Positions 7,696-15,682 of a DNA stretch of 64,000 nt are shown piece by piece (the first letter of the stretch is position 1; each line of letters opens with the position of its first letter). The position numbers and the translations under genes are program-made. The notes beneath the pieces were generated by a model. It worked only from the letters and a program-made list of their open reading frames with translations, was not told the origin of the DNA and searched no databases. The DNA is from Symmachiella dynata (GTDB lineage Bacteria; Planctomycetota; Planctomycetia; Planctomycetales; Planctomycetaceae): the NCBI RefSeq assembly GCF_007747995.1, contig NZ_CP036276.1, forward strand, positions 3,215,001-3,279,000. The letters are read 5' to 3'.

Positions 7696-8160
7696 ATGAA
7701 AATCGCTGTTGCAAGTGATCACCGCGGATTCGCGATCAAGAGCAAAATTTTGCAAATGATTTCCGAAGCCGGCCATGAAGCGATTGATTTGGGAACGGAC
7801 TCAATCGAAAGCGTCGATTATCCTGATTTCGCTGGTCAGGTTGCCAAATCGGTTTCCCACGGCGAGATTGACCGTGGCATCCTGATTTGTGGAAGCGGAT
7901 TGGGAATGTGCATCGTGGCCAATAAATTCCCCAACGTCCGCGCGACGCAATGCCATGACGATTTGTCCGCTGAAATGAGCCGCTTGCACAACGACTCCAA
8001 CGTGCTTTGCCTGTCGGCCGACATGTTGGGAGACAAATTGATCAACCGCATGATCAATATTTGGCTCAAAACTGAGTTCGAGGGGGGCCGCCACGCCCGA
8101 CGCCTCGAAAAAATCGCCGAAATTGAACGCGAAGTCGCCGCGGAAGAGGATCGAGACTAA
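7696..8160 (+). CDS. rpiB: Ribose-5-phosphate isomerase B
   Basis: A 154-aa RpiB/LacA-LacB family protein, the usual length. It interconverts ribose 5-phosphate and ribulose 5-phosphate in the pentose phosphate pathway. Seen in sequence: MKIAVASDHRGF (phosphate-binding Asp-His), 'DLGTDSIESVDYPDFA', the catalytic-site segment 'ILICGSGLGMCIVANK' with the active-site Cys, and 'HNDSNVLCLSADMLG' with the conserved His-Asn-Asp. The C-terminal 'FEGGRHARRLEKIAEIE' is also typical. The last 15 residues form a charged helix. It stands alone between two unrelated plus-strand genes, and no neighbour suggests an allose- or galactose-specific role. Confidence 0.93.
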   Translation: MKIAVASDHRGFAIKSKILQMISEAGHEAIDLGTDSIESVDYPDFAGQVAKSVSHGEIDRGILICGSGLGMCIVANKFPNVRATQCHDDLSAEMSRLHNDSNVLCLSADMLGDKLINRMINIWLKTEFEGGRHARRLEKIAEIEREVAAEEDRD

Positions 8161-8553
8161 CGCTCCGCGCCAGCCCACAGCATCGTTCGGGACGGACTGT
8201 CGCACCGCCGATTAACGTGTTGTCGTGGTCAGCCTCCGTCTATTGGTCAGCTACGGGGGCTGGGGACGAGTGTTAGCTCGCTCGCTCGGTCGGTCTTTTG
8301 AACTTCCTGTGCCCATCTGACTTGGTCCGTGCCCAGCGACCTTGTCACTCAGTTCCTTTTCGACGTACACGGACCCTTAGGTCATGCTGTGCATGACGAA
8401 ACTCGCTGGCGAATGTGTCCGCAAATCGTGACGTCTGCAGACAAAACTCGCGCTGCCTCCTTTTCAAACTTGTTCAGTGCCGTTATTGTTTTTGTTGGCT
8501 CCGTGATTGTCAGCGGGGCGAATTGGCGGTCGGAGTGCGAGGAAACAACGGAC
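8161..8553. other. 393-bp leader region upstream of gcvH
   Basis: The gcvH frame stays open for 225 bases upstream of its ATG, but that extension has no homologous protein character. I searched for a glycine riboswitch because it commonly controls gcv genes and saw no convincing aptamer pattern. The region must hold the gcv promoter. A short tandem-like CTCGCTCGCTCGGTCGGTC stretch lies at about 8277-8295. Confidence 0.5.
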
Positions 8554-8940
8554 ATGGACGCAGCGAGCTTAAAATACCAAAAAACCCACGAATGGGCACA
8601 TGCAGATGGTGACGTAGTGACGGTCGGAATTACCGATTTCGCAGTTGCCCAACTGACCGACCTGGTCTATATCGAATTACCGGATGTAGGACGGACGGTC
8701 TCAGCCGGCGAGTCGTTCGGCGAGGTCGAAAGCGTCAAAGCGGTCAGTGACTTGTATAGCCCGATCTCGGGAGAGGTGGTCGAGGTGAACTCGGCACTCG
8801 AAAACGGACTGGAAGTCCTGTCTGAGGACGCATTTGGCGCCGGATGGATCGCCAAAATCAAAACCGACGACGTGGGTCAACTGGACTCCTTGATGGATAA
8901 AGCGGCATACGACAAGCATTGCGAAGCTGAAGCCCACTGA
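8554..8940 (+). CDS. gcvH: Glycine cleavage system H protein
   Basis: A 128-aa lipoyl carrier protein, normal family length from the ATG at 8554. The lipoylation site is Lys62 in 'GEVESVKAVSDLYSP', an exact match to the family signature. Other landmarks are 'YQKTHEWAHADGDVVTVGITDFA' at the N-terminus, the 'VEVNSALENGLEVLSEDAFGAGWIAKIK' hairpin and a C-terminal helix. H protein shuttles the aminomethyl group from the P protein to the T protein. It is the first gene of the cluster gcvH-gcvPA-gcvPB-lipoyl transferase; gcvT is absent from this window and must be encoded elsewhere. Confidence 0.97.
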   Translation: MDAASLKYQKTHEWAHADGDVVTVGITDFAVAQLTDLVYIELPDVGRTVSAGESFGEVESVKAVSDLYSPISGEVVEVNSALENGLEVLSEDAFGAGWIAKIKTDDVGQLDSLMDKAAYDKHCEAEAH

Positions 8941-9182
8941 GCTGAAACAGACAGTGCTGAATTGCCCAAAGACCGTTCTGTCGTTGGTCGCCCGGTCCGG
9001 CAACCGCAGGATGGATGACGACTGGTGCATTGAGACGACCGGTGCACGGAAGCGGTGCGATGGCACGGTCGTCGCTTTGCATGCTGATATTTCTTTGACA
9101 ACTTGCCGTTTTCGAATTTCGCAGGGGGCGGAGCATCCGCCGGTTGCGGCGGCGCGCGATGATACCTTGATGGAGAGAACTG

Positions 9183-10517
9183 GTGGCTTACCTCGACAAT
9201 ACGCCCGAACAACAACGCGAAATGCTGGCCACGATCGGCGCTGCGTCGATTGAGGAACTCTTCGCGCAGATTCCTGCCGAATTGCAGCTCAAACGGCCGT
9301 TGGATATGCCACCCGCACTGTCAGAAATGGAGCTGCAGACGGCGCTCGGGAACTTGGCCAAACAAAACAGCCAGCGGCAAGGCACCTGTTTCCTCGGAGG
9401 CGGTTGCTACGACCACTTCATTCCGGCCGCCGTCGATGCCATTGCCTCCCGCAGTGAATTCTACACCGCCTATACGCCCTATCAGGCCGAAGCGAGTCAA
9501 GGAAGCTTGCAGGCGTTTTACGAATTTCAAACGCTGGTCTGCCAATTGACCGGTATGGAGGTCTCCAACGCCAGCCTGTACGAAGGGGGCACCAGCGTTA
9601 GCGAAGCCGCCTTTATGGCGATGCGCGTGACCGGCCGCTACAAAAAAGTGGTCCTACTCGGATCGGTACACCCTGAGTACCGCGCGGTGGTCGACACCTA
9701 TTTTAGCGACCTGGATTCTGAAGCGGTTGTCGTCCCCACTCCCAACGGAACCGCTGACCTGGCCGCGGTACGGGACGCACTCGACGATCAGACCGCTTGT
9801 TTGGTCATTCAGCAACCCAACTTCTTCGGCTGCCTGGAAGATGCGCGCGAATTGGTGGAAGCCGCACATGAGGTCGGCGCGCTGGCGGTCGTCAGTTGCG
9901 ATCCGATTAGCTTAGGCATGTTGGTTCGTCCTGGCGAATACGGCGCGGACATCGTTGTTGCCGAAGGGCAAAGCTTGGGAACGCCATTGCAATATGGCGG
10001 GCCTTTTTTGGGCATCTTGGCCTGCCGCCAAAAATTCATGCGCAAGATGCCGGGCCGTTTGATCGGTGAAACAACCGACCGCGATGGTCGACCTTGTTTT
10101 GTGCTCAACCTACAAGCCCGCGAACAGCACATTCGTCGCGATAAAGCGACCAGCAATATCTGCACGAATCAAGGTTTGATTGCCCTGCGTGCGACGGCCT
10201 ATATGGCATTGCTTGGCAAACAGGGACTGGGCGAAGTCGCCGAGTTGTCTTGTCGCAAGGCGCACTATGTGGCGGAGCGGTTGACGGCAATTGACGGCTT
10301 CTCGTTGGCGTATGACCGACCTTATTTCAAAGAGTTCACATTGCGTTGCGAGAACGGTGCGGCCGAGGCCTTGGACAAAGCCGCCCAGGCCGGATTCGAC
10401 ATCGGTCCCCTGCTCTCCCAATTCGATGCCAGCAATCAAAGCGACCTGTTGGTCGCCACGACCGAATGCCGGACGCGGCAAGAGATCGATGCTCTGGCCG
10501 ATGCCCTCGCCCAATAA
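9183..10517 (+). CDS. gcvPA: Glycine dehydrogenase (decarboxylating) subunit 1
   Basis: A 444-aa alpha subunit of the split P protein. It starts with GTG at 9183, preceded by GGAGAG, giving MAYLDNTPEQQREML. Family landmarks: 'MLATIGAASIEELFAQIP', 'CFLGGGCYDHFIPAAVDAI', 'YTAYTPYQAEASQGSLQAFYEFQT', 'NASLYEGGTSVSEA', 'VAEGQSLGTPLQYGGP' and 'TSNICTNQGLIALRA'. In complex with GcvPB it decarboxylates glycine with PLP and transfers the aminomethyl group to the lipoyl arm of GcvH. The two-subunit P protein is usual in Gram-positives, archaea and many planctomycetes, unlike the single fused GcvP of Escherichia coli. It lies 242 bases after gcvH and 73 before gcvPB. Confidence 0.96.
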   Translation: MAYLDNTPEQQREMLATIGAASIEELFAQIPAELQLKRPLDMPPALSEMELQTALGNLAKQNSQRQGTCFLGGGCYDHFIPAAVDAIASRSEFYTAYTPYQAEASQGSLQAFYEFQTLVCQLTGMEVSNASLYEGGTSVSEAAFMAMRVTGRYKKVVLLGSVHPEYRAVVDTYFSDLDSEAVVVPTPNGTADLAAVRDALDDQTACLVIQQPNFFGCLEDARELVEAAHEVGALAVVSCDPISLGMLVRPGEYGADIVVAEGQSLGTPLQYGGPFLGILACRQKFMRKMPGRLIGETTDRDGRPCFVLNLQAREQHIRRDKATSNICTNQGLIALRATAYMALLGKQGLGEVAELSCRKAHYVAERLTAIDGFSLAYDRPYFKEFTLRCENGAAEALDKAAQAGFDIGPLLSQFDASNQSDLLVATTECRTRQEIDALADALAQ

Positions 10518-10590
10518 TCATCACACGCAGCTTCCCCTACCCTCGCGGCCCTAGTTTGCAGCACCACGATCACGCGGAAAAATCTCAATC

Positions 10591-12051
10591 ATGCGTAATA
10601 CACAAGCCACGCAATTGCTGTTCGACCAATCTCATCCGGGACGACGCGGAACCACGTTTCCCGCATCGGATGTTCCTGAACGTGCGCTGGACGAATTGAT
10701 CCCCGCCGCTCAGCGGGCCGAATCGTTACCCGAATTGCCGGAAGTGACCGAGCCGGCAGTGATTCGCCACTATGTGAATCTCTCGACGCTGAACATGTCG
10801 GTCGACACGCATTTTTATCCATTGGGAAGTTGTACGATGAAGTACAACCCCAAGCGGCACGAACGTTTGGCGGCACTGCCCGGGTTGGTCGACTTGCACC
10901 CTTATGCCACAGCAGAGTCGTCGCAAGGCATGTTGCAGATGCTGTTCGAAACCCAGGAAATGTTGGCCGAGATTGCCGGATTGCCAGCCGTCTCGCTGCA
11001 GCCGGCAGCCGGAGCGCAAGGGGAATTGACGGCGCTTTTGGTTGCGGCGGCGTATTTTCGTGATCGCGGTGAAAAACGTACGAAAGTGCTCTTCCCTGAT
11101 AGTGCCCACGGCACGAACCCGGCCAGTGCGAACATCGCCGGTTTCGAATGTGTGCAACTACCCAGCACAGACAATGGGTTTGTGGATCTCGATTTGCTCA
11201 AAGAGCAATTGGACGACCAGACCGCCGTGTTCATGATCACCAATCCCAACACGTTGGGGATGTTTGAACGTGAGATTGGAACCATTGCGGAAATGGTGCA
11301 TGCCGCGGGCGGCTTGGTGTACATCGACGGTGCAAACATGAACGCGATTTTGGGCATCACACGTCCCGGCGATTTTGGGGGCGACATGATGCACTACAAC
11401 GTGCACAAAACCTTCACCGGACCACACGGTGCAGGCGGCCCCGGTTCGGGACCGATTGCTGTTCGCGATTTTCTGGCGGAGTATTTGCCCGGTCCCGTTG
11501 TCGCCAAAAGCGACACTGGAGAATTTCAACTCGAGCAACCGGCCAAATCGATCGGTCGCGTGCGGAGCTTCTTCGGCAATGTCGGCATCTTGCTACGCGG
11601 ATATTGTTACCTACGCACGCTGGGTGCACAGGGACTGCGCGAAGTCTCCGAAAATGCCGTCCTGAATGCGAACTATCTGCTGGCAAAATTGAAGGGCGTC
11701 TTGCCGGTTCCGCAGGGGGATCGTTGCATGCACGAATTCGTCGCCACCGCCAAAACGTTGGCGACGGAAAAAGGAATCACGGCGATGGACATCGCCAAAC
11801 GGTTGCTGGATTACGGCTTCCATGCCCCAACGGTCTACTTTCCGATGGTGGTCCCCGAAGCGGTGATGGTGGAGCCGACGGAAACAGAATCGAAGGAAAC
11901 GCTCGATGCGTTCGCGGCGGCAATCTTGGCAATTTCCGAGGAAGACGCCGACTATGTGCATGCGGCTCCGCACACCACCCCGGTTCGCCGTCCCGACGAC
12001 GTCAAAGCCGCCCGCCAACCCAACCTGAGATGGACGCCCACTTGTGAATGA
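10591..12051 (+). CDS. gcvPB: Glycine dehydrogenase (decarboxylating) subunit 2
   Basis: A 486-aa beta subunit of the split P protein. The PLP-binding lysine lies in 'YNVHKTFTGPHGAGGPGSGP' (Lys near residue 273). Other landmarks are 'HYVNLSTLNMSVDTHFYPLGSCTMKYNP', 'LQPAAGAQGELTALL', 'HGTNPASANIAGF', 'NPNTLGMFE' and 'YIDGANMNAILGI'. It carries the active site of glycine decarboxylation and works with GcvPA and GcvH. The last codons overlap the next gene by 8 bases, implying translational coupling with the lipoyl-transfer enzyme. Confidence 0.97.
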   Translation: MRNTQATQLLFDQSHPGRRGTTFPASDVPERALDELIPAAQRAESLPELPEVTEPAVIRHYVNLSTLNMSVDTHFYPLGSCTMKYNPKRHERLAALPGLVDLHPYATAESSQGMLQMLFETQEMLAEIAGLPAVSLQPAAGAQGELTALLVAAAYFRDRGEKRTKVLFPDSAHGTNPASANIAGFECVQLPSTDNGFVDLDLLKEQLDDQTAVFMITNPNTLGMFEREIGTIAEMVHAAGGLVYIDGANMNAILGITRPGDFGGDMMHYNVHKTFTGPHGAGGPGSGPIAVRDFLAEYLPGPVVAKSDTGEFQLEQPAKSIGRVRSFFGNVGILLRGYCYLRTLGAQGLREVSENAVLNANYLLAKLKGVLPVPQGDRCMHEFVATAKTLATEKGITAMDIAKRLLDYGFHAPTVYFPMVVPEAVMVEPTETESKETLDAFAAAILAISEEDADYVHAAPHTTPVRRPDDVKAARQPNLRWTPTCE

Positions 12052-12796
12052 TCCTGAGGCATCCCCGACAGCCGTTTGCCAAGTGCTCGTAGAAAATGCG
12101 CCACAGACCGGCACGTGGAACATGGCGCTGGATGAGGCGTTGTTGGAGTCGGGGGCAAATGCGGGACAATGTTGGCTGCGTTGGTACCGTTGGTCTGAGC
12201 CGACTGTGTCATTGGGGTACTTCCAAGATCGCGAGATCCCGGACGAGCTCCGCAGTTTGCCGGTCGTGAAGCGTCTCTCCGGGGGTGGCGCGATTTTGCA
12301 TCACCACGAGTGGACTTACTCAGTCGTTGTTCCATCTCGACACCCCAGAGCGCGCAATCCCCCCGAGTTGTACGCGGCGGTCCATGACCGGATCATCGGC
12401 GTATTGGCCGAATTGGGGGTCATGTCTCAAATGCGAGGCTCGACGGCCGCCTTTCGTGACGATTCGTTTCTCTGCTTTCAGCGGGGAGATGCCAATGATG
12501 TGCTGATTGGTGCACATAAAGTCCTGGGCAGCGCGCAGCGTCGACGTCGCGGCGCCGTATTACAGCACGGCAGCCTGCTGATGGCATCCTCACCCCATGC
12601 CGGGGAGTTGCCGGGTCTCCATGATTTGGGTTTACAGCAGTCGTTGGGCGAAGGATTGGTCCAAAAGTTGGCCATTTCGGTCGCCGAGCTATTCGGCGAG
12701 GCACGGTATCTGGACAGTGCCCCAAAAAACACATTGGAGATGGCCGCAGAACTTCAACAAAACCGATACAAAACTGACGGAAGCTTCGCGCAATGA
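12044..12796 (+). CDS. Lipoate-protein ligase/octanoyltransferase family protein (LipM-like)
   Basis: A 250-aa BPL/LplA/LipB superfamily protein starting at a GTG that overlaps the end of gcvPB by 8 bases. Family marks: 'TWNMALDEALLE', 'WYRWSEPTVSLGYFQ', 'VVKRLSGGGAILHHHEWTYSV' and the lysine-containing 'IGAHKVLGSAQRRRRGAVLQHGSLL'. A Cys sits in 'FLCFQRGD' just before the lysine loop, the position of the acyl-carrying Cys in LipM-type octanoyltransferases; LplA ligases lack it. I therefore favour octanoyl (or lipoyl) transfer to GcvH over ATP-dependent ligation. Position directly after the P-protein genes supports a role in lipoylating the glycine cleavage system. Confidence 0.8.
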   Translation: MNDPEASPTAVCQVLVENAPQTGTWNMALDEALLESGANAGQCWLRWYRWSEPTVSLGYFQDREIPDELRSLPVVKRLSGGGAILHHHEWTYSVVVPSRHPRARNPPELYAAVHDRIIGVLAELGVMSQMRGSTAAFRDDSFLCFQRGDANDVLIGAHKVLGSAQRRRRGAVLQHGSLLMASSPHAGELPGLHDLGLQQSLGEGLVQKLAISVAELFGEARYLDSAPKNTLEMAAELQQNRYKTDGSFAQ

Positions 12797-13023
12797 TAAC
12801 TTTTTGCAATTATTTTAGAATTTGGTTGGGTGGCGCGAATTTCTTAGTATTTTCCCGTAATTTCTAGTGTGAGCGATTATTGAAAACGTCGGACGTGTCT
12901 CAAAGTTTTACGTGGTTTTGAGATGTTTTGTTTGACAATTTGTATTGGTACTGGTACTTTGGCGATATACCTGATTTTATTGCATTTCATTTTCGTATTG
13001 TTCGTCACTTCTAGTTGGTTTTA

Positions 13024-13140
13024 CTTAGTAACGCAGTTGAGCGACGTTCGCTCAGCGAACCGTGAACGAGGGTTATCCCCCAGGAGGAAAAGGGGAAGTC
13101 ACCGAGGGCGACAATCGCCCATTTCGCAGTCGTTGCTAAG
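13024..13140 (+). ncRNA. Candidate structured RNA or terminal-repeat element (multibranch foldback)
   Basis: CTTAGTAACG (13024-13033) pairs with CGTTGCTAAG (13131-13140), a 10-bp closing stem with a single G-U wobble. Inside are a perfect 7-bp hairpin (13038-13054), a 5-bp stem GCGAA (13055-13059) with TTCGC (13123-13127), and within that hairpins at 13076-13096 (TCCCC/GGGGA) and 13106-13120 (GGGCGA/TCGCCC). The strand is assumed from the downstream FHA gene, 119 bases away. The remaining gap (12797-13258) is AT-rich on its left side and has no convincing gene; one hydrophobic 85-codon frame lacks a ribosome-binding site. The unit could be a cis-regulatory RNA, a small RNA, or a short mobile element with inverted ends. 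Confidence 0.45.
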
Positions 13141-13258
13141 GGTGCACAAACCTGATATCGGTCGCGTCTTTGTGACGTGAGCCGTCATCGATCTCTTAAG
13201 CGCATCGCCCGATTCCTTTGGCTTTACCAATCAATCTATTGGCGGAGTGATTCCACAC

Positions 13259-14269
13259 ATGCAAGCGGAAATGAAAGTCATTGGCGGTAAGCAACAAGGC
13301 AAAGTGATTCCGTTGACGATGAAGAAGTTTCTCATCGGACGGGAAAAGGATTGCCATTTGCGACCCAACAATGACCTGATCAGTCGGCACCATTGTGTGC
13401 TAACTGTGGACGAATACACGGTGCGAATTCGTGATCTTGGCAGCACGAATGGGACATACGTGAATTCAGAACGGATTCAAGGGCAGGTTGTTCTCAAAGA
13501 CGGCGACAAATTGGCGATCGGGAAACTGTTGTTTGAAGTTTCCGTACGCGATGTCGACGCTCCCGCGGTTAGCAATGAGGACGTGCTGGAAGACGCTGCT
13601 TTGCTGGAAACGGACGCGTTCACTTCTGGTGACACCCCGCCTCCTGCTTCGCGACCCGCAGAAACGCCCGCACAAGACGATAGCGTTTTGGCCCAGGAAA
13701 CAATCACGTTACCGGCCATGAATGAGGACACCGCTTACGAGACGCCCTCAGCCGTTTATGGCGACGATACTGTCTCAATCCCCCCCAGTGGTGGCGGTGG
13801 TGGAAGCGAAAACGCGCCACCCCCAGAGGCGCCCCCTGCCCCGGCCCCGGCCCCGCAGTATCAACAGCCAATGATGATGCCGCAGTATCAACAGCCGATG
13901 ATGCCACAGCAGTATCCGATGCAGTACCCGCAGCAGATGCCAATGATGCCGCAGCAATACGGGCAGCAAATGCCGATGATGCCGCAGCAGTATCCGCCGC
14001 AATATCCGCAACCGGTACAGATGGCGCCACAACAATTTCCGCCACAGGAAACGGCGCCGCCCCCTGCTGCTGAACCGCCAGCCGCGGAAAACCAGCCGAC
14101 ACTTGACGAAATGGACGTGCGGTTGCCTAACCCCGAAGAAACGGGAGCCGTCGAGCCGGCTAGTGCAAAACCCGAGGCAAAACCAGGGGAAGCTTCCACG
14201 GAAATTGACCCTCGGACTGCCGCTGCGGATATTATCCGTCAGTACACGCATCGACCGCTGGGGCAATAA
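13259..14269 (+). CDS. FHA-domain protein with proline/glutamine/methionine-rich tail
   Basis: A 336-aa protein. I chose ATG 13259 because a GGCGGAG ribosome-binding site lies at a usable distance; a GTG at 13247 is in frame but overlaps that site. Residues 5-95 are an FHA domain with the phosphothreonine-binding marks 'FLIGREKDCHLRP', 'ISRHHCVL' and 'DLGSTNGTYVN'. A poly-Gly linker and then a low-complexity P/Q/M/Y-rich segment (about residues 170-285, with repeats such as MPQQYP and MMPQ) follow. It ends in a short charged tail ('RTAAADIIRQYTHRPLG'). It probably binds a phosphorylated partner; a second FHA protein, with a phosphatase domain, lies 1.4 kb downstream on the other strand. Confidence 0.85.
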   Translation: MQAEMKVIGGKQQGKVIPLTMKKFLIGREKDCHLRPNNDLISRHHCVLTVDEYTVRIRDLGSTNGTYVNSERIQGQVVLKDGDKLAIGKLLFEVSVRDVDAPAVSNEDVLEDAALLETDAFTSGDTPPPASRPAETPAQDDSVLAQETITLPAMNEDTAYETPSAVYGDDTVSIPPSGGGGGSENAPPPEAPPAPAPAPQYQQPMMMPQYQQPMMPQQYPMQYPQQMPMMPQQYGQQMPMMPQQYPPQYPQPVQMAPQQFPPQETAPPPAAEPPAAENQPTLDEMDVRLPNPEETGAVEPASAKPEAKPGEASTEIDPRTAAADIIRQYTHRPLGQ

Positions 14270-14331
14270 CCTCGCCTCAGCGAGGACGCGGATAGAAGAA
14301 TGGGCGAGACCCGCTCTGGCACGGGTCGCCC
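14270..14331. repeat. Two hairpins directly after the FHA gene, in a 391-bp gap
   Basis: CCTCGC/GCGAGG (14270-14285) starts one base after the stop codon. GGGC-GA-GACCCG pairs with CGGGTCGCCC (14302-14331) through 10 base pairs and a two-base bulge. No T-run follows, so these are not textbook terminators, but they could stabilise the 3' end or belong to a dispersed repeat. The rest of the gap to 14660 shows no firm gene. A minus-strand frame at 14402-14629, opening MDERERALSAIRDS after GGGGAG, is possible but its later part is not protein-like. Confidence 0.5.
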
Positions 14332-14660
14332 TTGCTGGGGACTGCTAGGATTATCCCGAGTATGGCTACCGATTCTCGGGGGCCAAATTCGCTCACGATC
14401 CTTAGCAGTCGTTTCTTTCGCATGGAGTCTGCGACACGTTCGGCGTATAATGCCGATTCGTTGCGATCCACTGTAGTGCGGTATCGCGATCACTCGTCGG
14501 GCGCGTCGGACGATGCGATATCCCGACCAATCGGCTTTGTTGCTCGGTGATCGCGCGCTGCTGGATTCCCAGACTTGTCTGCTTGTTGGAATCACGGATC
14601 GCCGATAGCGCCCGTTCGCGTTCATCCATTTTGGCTCCCCAGTCGTAAGGAGATCATCGC

Positions 14661-14858
14661 ATGCCCAATACTTCTGATTCACAACACAAGTACCAAGAGT
14701 TTCTCGACCTATTGCCGCTCACCCTCGCATTAGCCGGTTTACCGACCAGTGAGCATGGCAAGTATTACGGTGAGGAACAGATCGAAGCCCGGATTTTCAC
14801 GGTTCGCCACGCCTACCGCGCAGCACGTGCCATCGCCAAGGAATCGACGAGGTCTTAG
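14661..14858 (+). CDS. Small conserved-looking hypothetical protein
   Basis: A 65-aa product with a strong AAGGAG ribosome-binding site eight bases before the ATG. The sequence (MPNTSDSQHKYQEFLDLLPL, then 'TLALAGLPTSEHGKYYGEEQIEARIFTVRHAYRAARAIAKE') is mainly helical, soluble and rich in charged residues. It has no signal peptide, no Cys and no recognised motif. It lies on the plus strand between the FHA gene and another small gene. I cannot assign a function. Composition and the good initiation site favour a real gene. Confidence 0.65.
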   Translation: MPNTSDSQHKYQEFLDLLPLTLALAGLPTSEHGKYYGEEQIEARIFTVRHAYRAARAIAKESTRS

Positions 14859-15216
14859 CGAATTGTGGCGGCGCGGTGGGGTATAGTCCGTTAGTGCGCA
14901 GTCGCTTATGCACAGTTTGCTAACGCACACTCTGCCGCAGCCATCATTTCGCGAGAATCTGATTCGCAATAACCGTTACATTCGGCCCACCAGAATTATC
15001 CGGCAACTTTATCGGATCGCGAAAGTTCCCCCGATTCGATCCGATAACGTAGCCGGAAATCTACATCGCGTCGCTTTTTGGCAACATCATCGATTTGAGG
15101 GTGTATAGTTCTGTAGCACAAAGGCTCGGGACGAGCTGTGAAAGTCGACGCGAGGCGAACGCGCGTTATTCAAGGACGATTCTCGTGAACATTCCCTAAG
15201 ACAAGAGGCGGTGCCG
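14859..15216. other. 358-bp gap between two small genes, nothing recognised
   Basis: No reading frame with protein-like content, no tRNA and no strong foldback. The base composition is near that of the flanking DNA. It presumably holds the promoter of the following small gene. Confidence 0.4.
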
Positions 15217-15525
15217 ATGGTGGCTTACAGCAAAATGGATGCGGATTCTAAAGTGGACCGACGAGTGAGCAGCGTGCTCAACGCCGATAAAACTGGCGGG
15301 GAAAATGACGGAACAGGAACTTCTGTCGCCTCGGCTAAAACGTCGCGTCCCAAAGTGGAACGCCGCCGTCAAATCGATCCGACCACTTGCGAACGGGACT
15401 ACACGGATGACGAAATCGAATTCATGAAGGCCATGGATAAATACAAACGGACGAGCGGCCGTCAATTCCCCACGTGGAGCGAAGTTCTCGAGGTCGTCCG
15501 AGACTTGGGCTACAGCCGCGACTAA
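15217..15525 (+). CDS. Small hypothetical protein with C-terminal helical domain
   Basis: A 102-aa product. ATG 15217 is preferred over GTG 15211 because the AGAGG ribosome-binding site is eight bases before it. The N-terminal half is disordered and polar (S/T/D/K-rich, '[20 protein letters not shown]'). The C-terminal half, '[47 protein letters not shown]', reads as a compact helical domain of a kind I recognise from planctomycete genomes as a conserved unnamed small protein. The '[14 protein letters not shown]' end suggests a winged-helix-like or protein-binding helix, but this is not enough for a function. Confidence 0.7.
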   Translation: MVAYSKMDADSKVDRRVSSVLNADKTGGENDGTGTSVASAKTSRPKVERRRQIDPTTCERDYTDDEIEFMKAMDKYKRTSGRQFPTWSEVLEVVRDLGYSRD

Positions 15526-15682
15526 TGCTTGAACACAGATCCGCCCCGCCGGCGATCGGGCCATGACAATGGATTCGCGCGGCGGGAGTTGTGGTCGACT
15601 AGAACAAGATTCAACAGCCGGTTGCGCCTGTTTTCGAAACTGGCAGATTCGTGTCGGTGCAACGCGTTTGAGGCTTTTGAAA

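Noticed and set aside
8161-8553. Possible glycine riboswitch ahead of gcvH.
   Set aside because: No tandem or single aptamer pattern recognisable by eye; only ordinary leader sequence.
13138-13162. AGGGTGCACAAACCTGATATCGG resembles parts of a thiamine pyrophosphate riboswitch (GGGTGC and ACCTGAT).
   Set aside because: The CTGAGA block between the two parts is missing and the downstream gene is an FHA protein, not a thiamine gene.
12923-13180. An 85-codon hydrophobic plus-strand frame starting MFCLTICIGTGTLAIYL.
   Set aside because: No ribosome-binding site; the second half turns into Arg/Ser-rich non-protein-like sequence that overlaps the foldback element.
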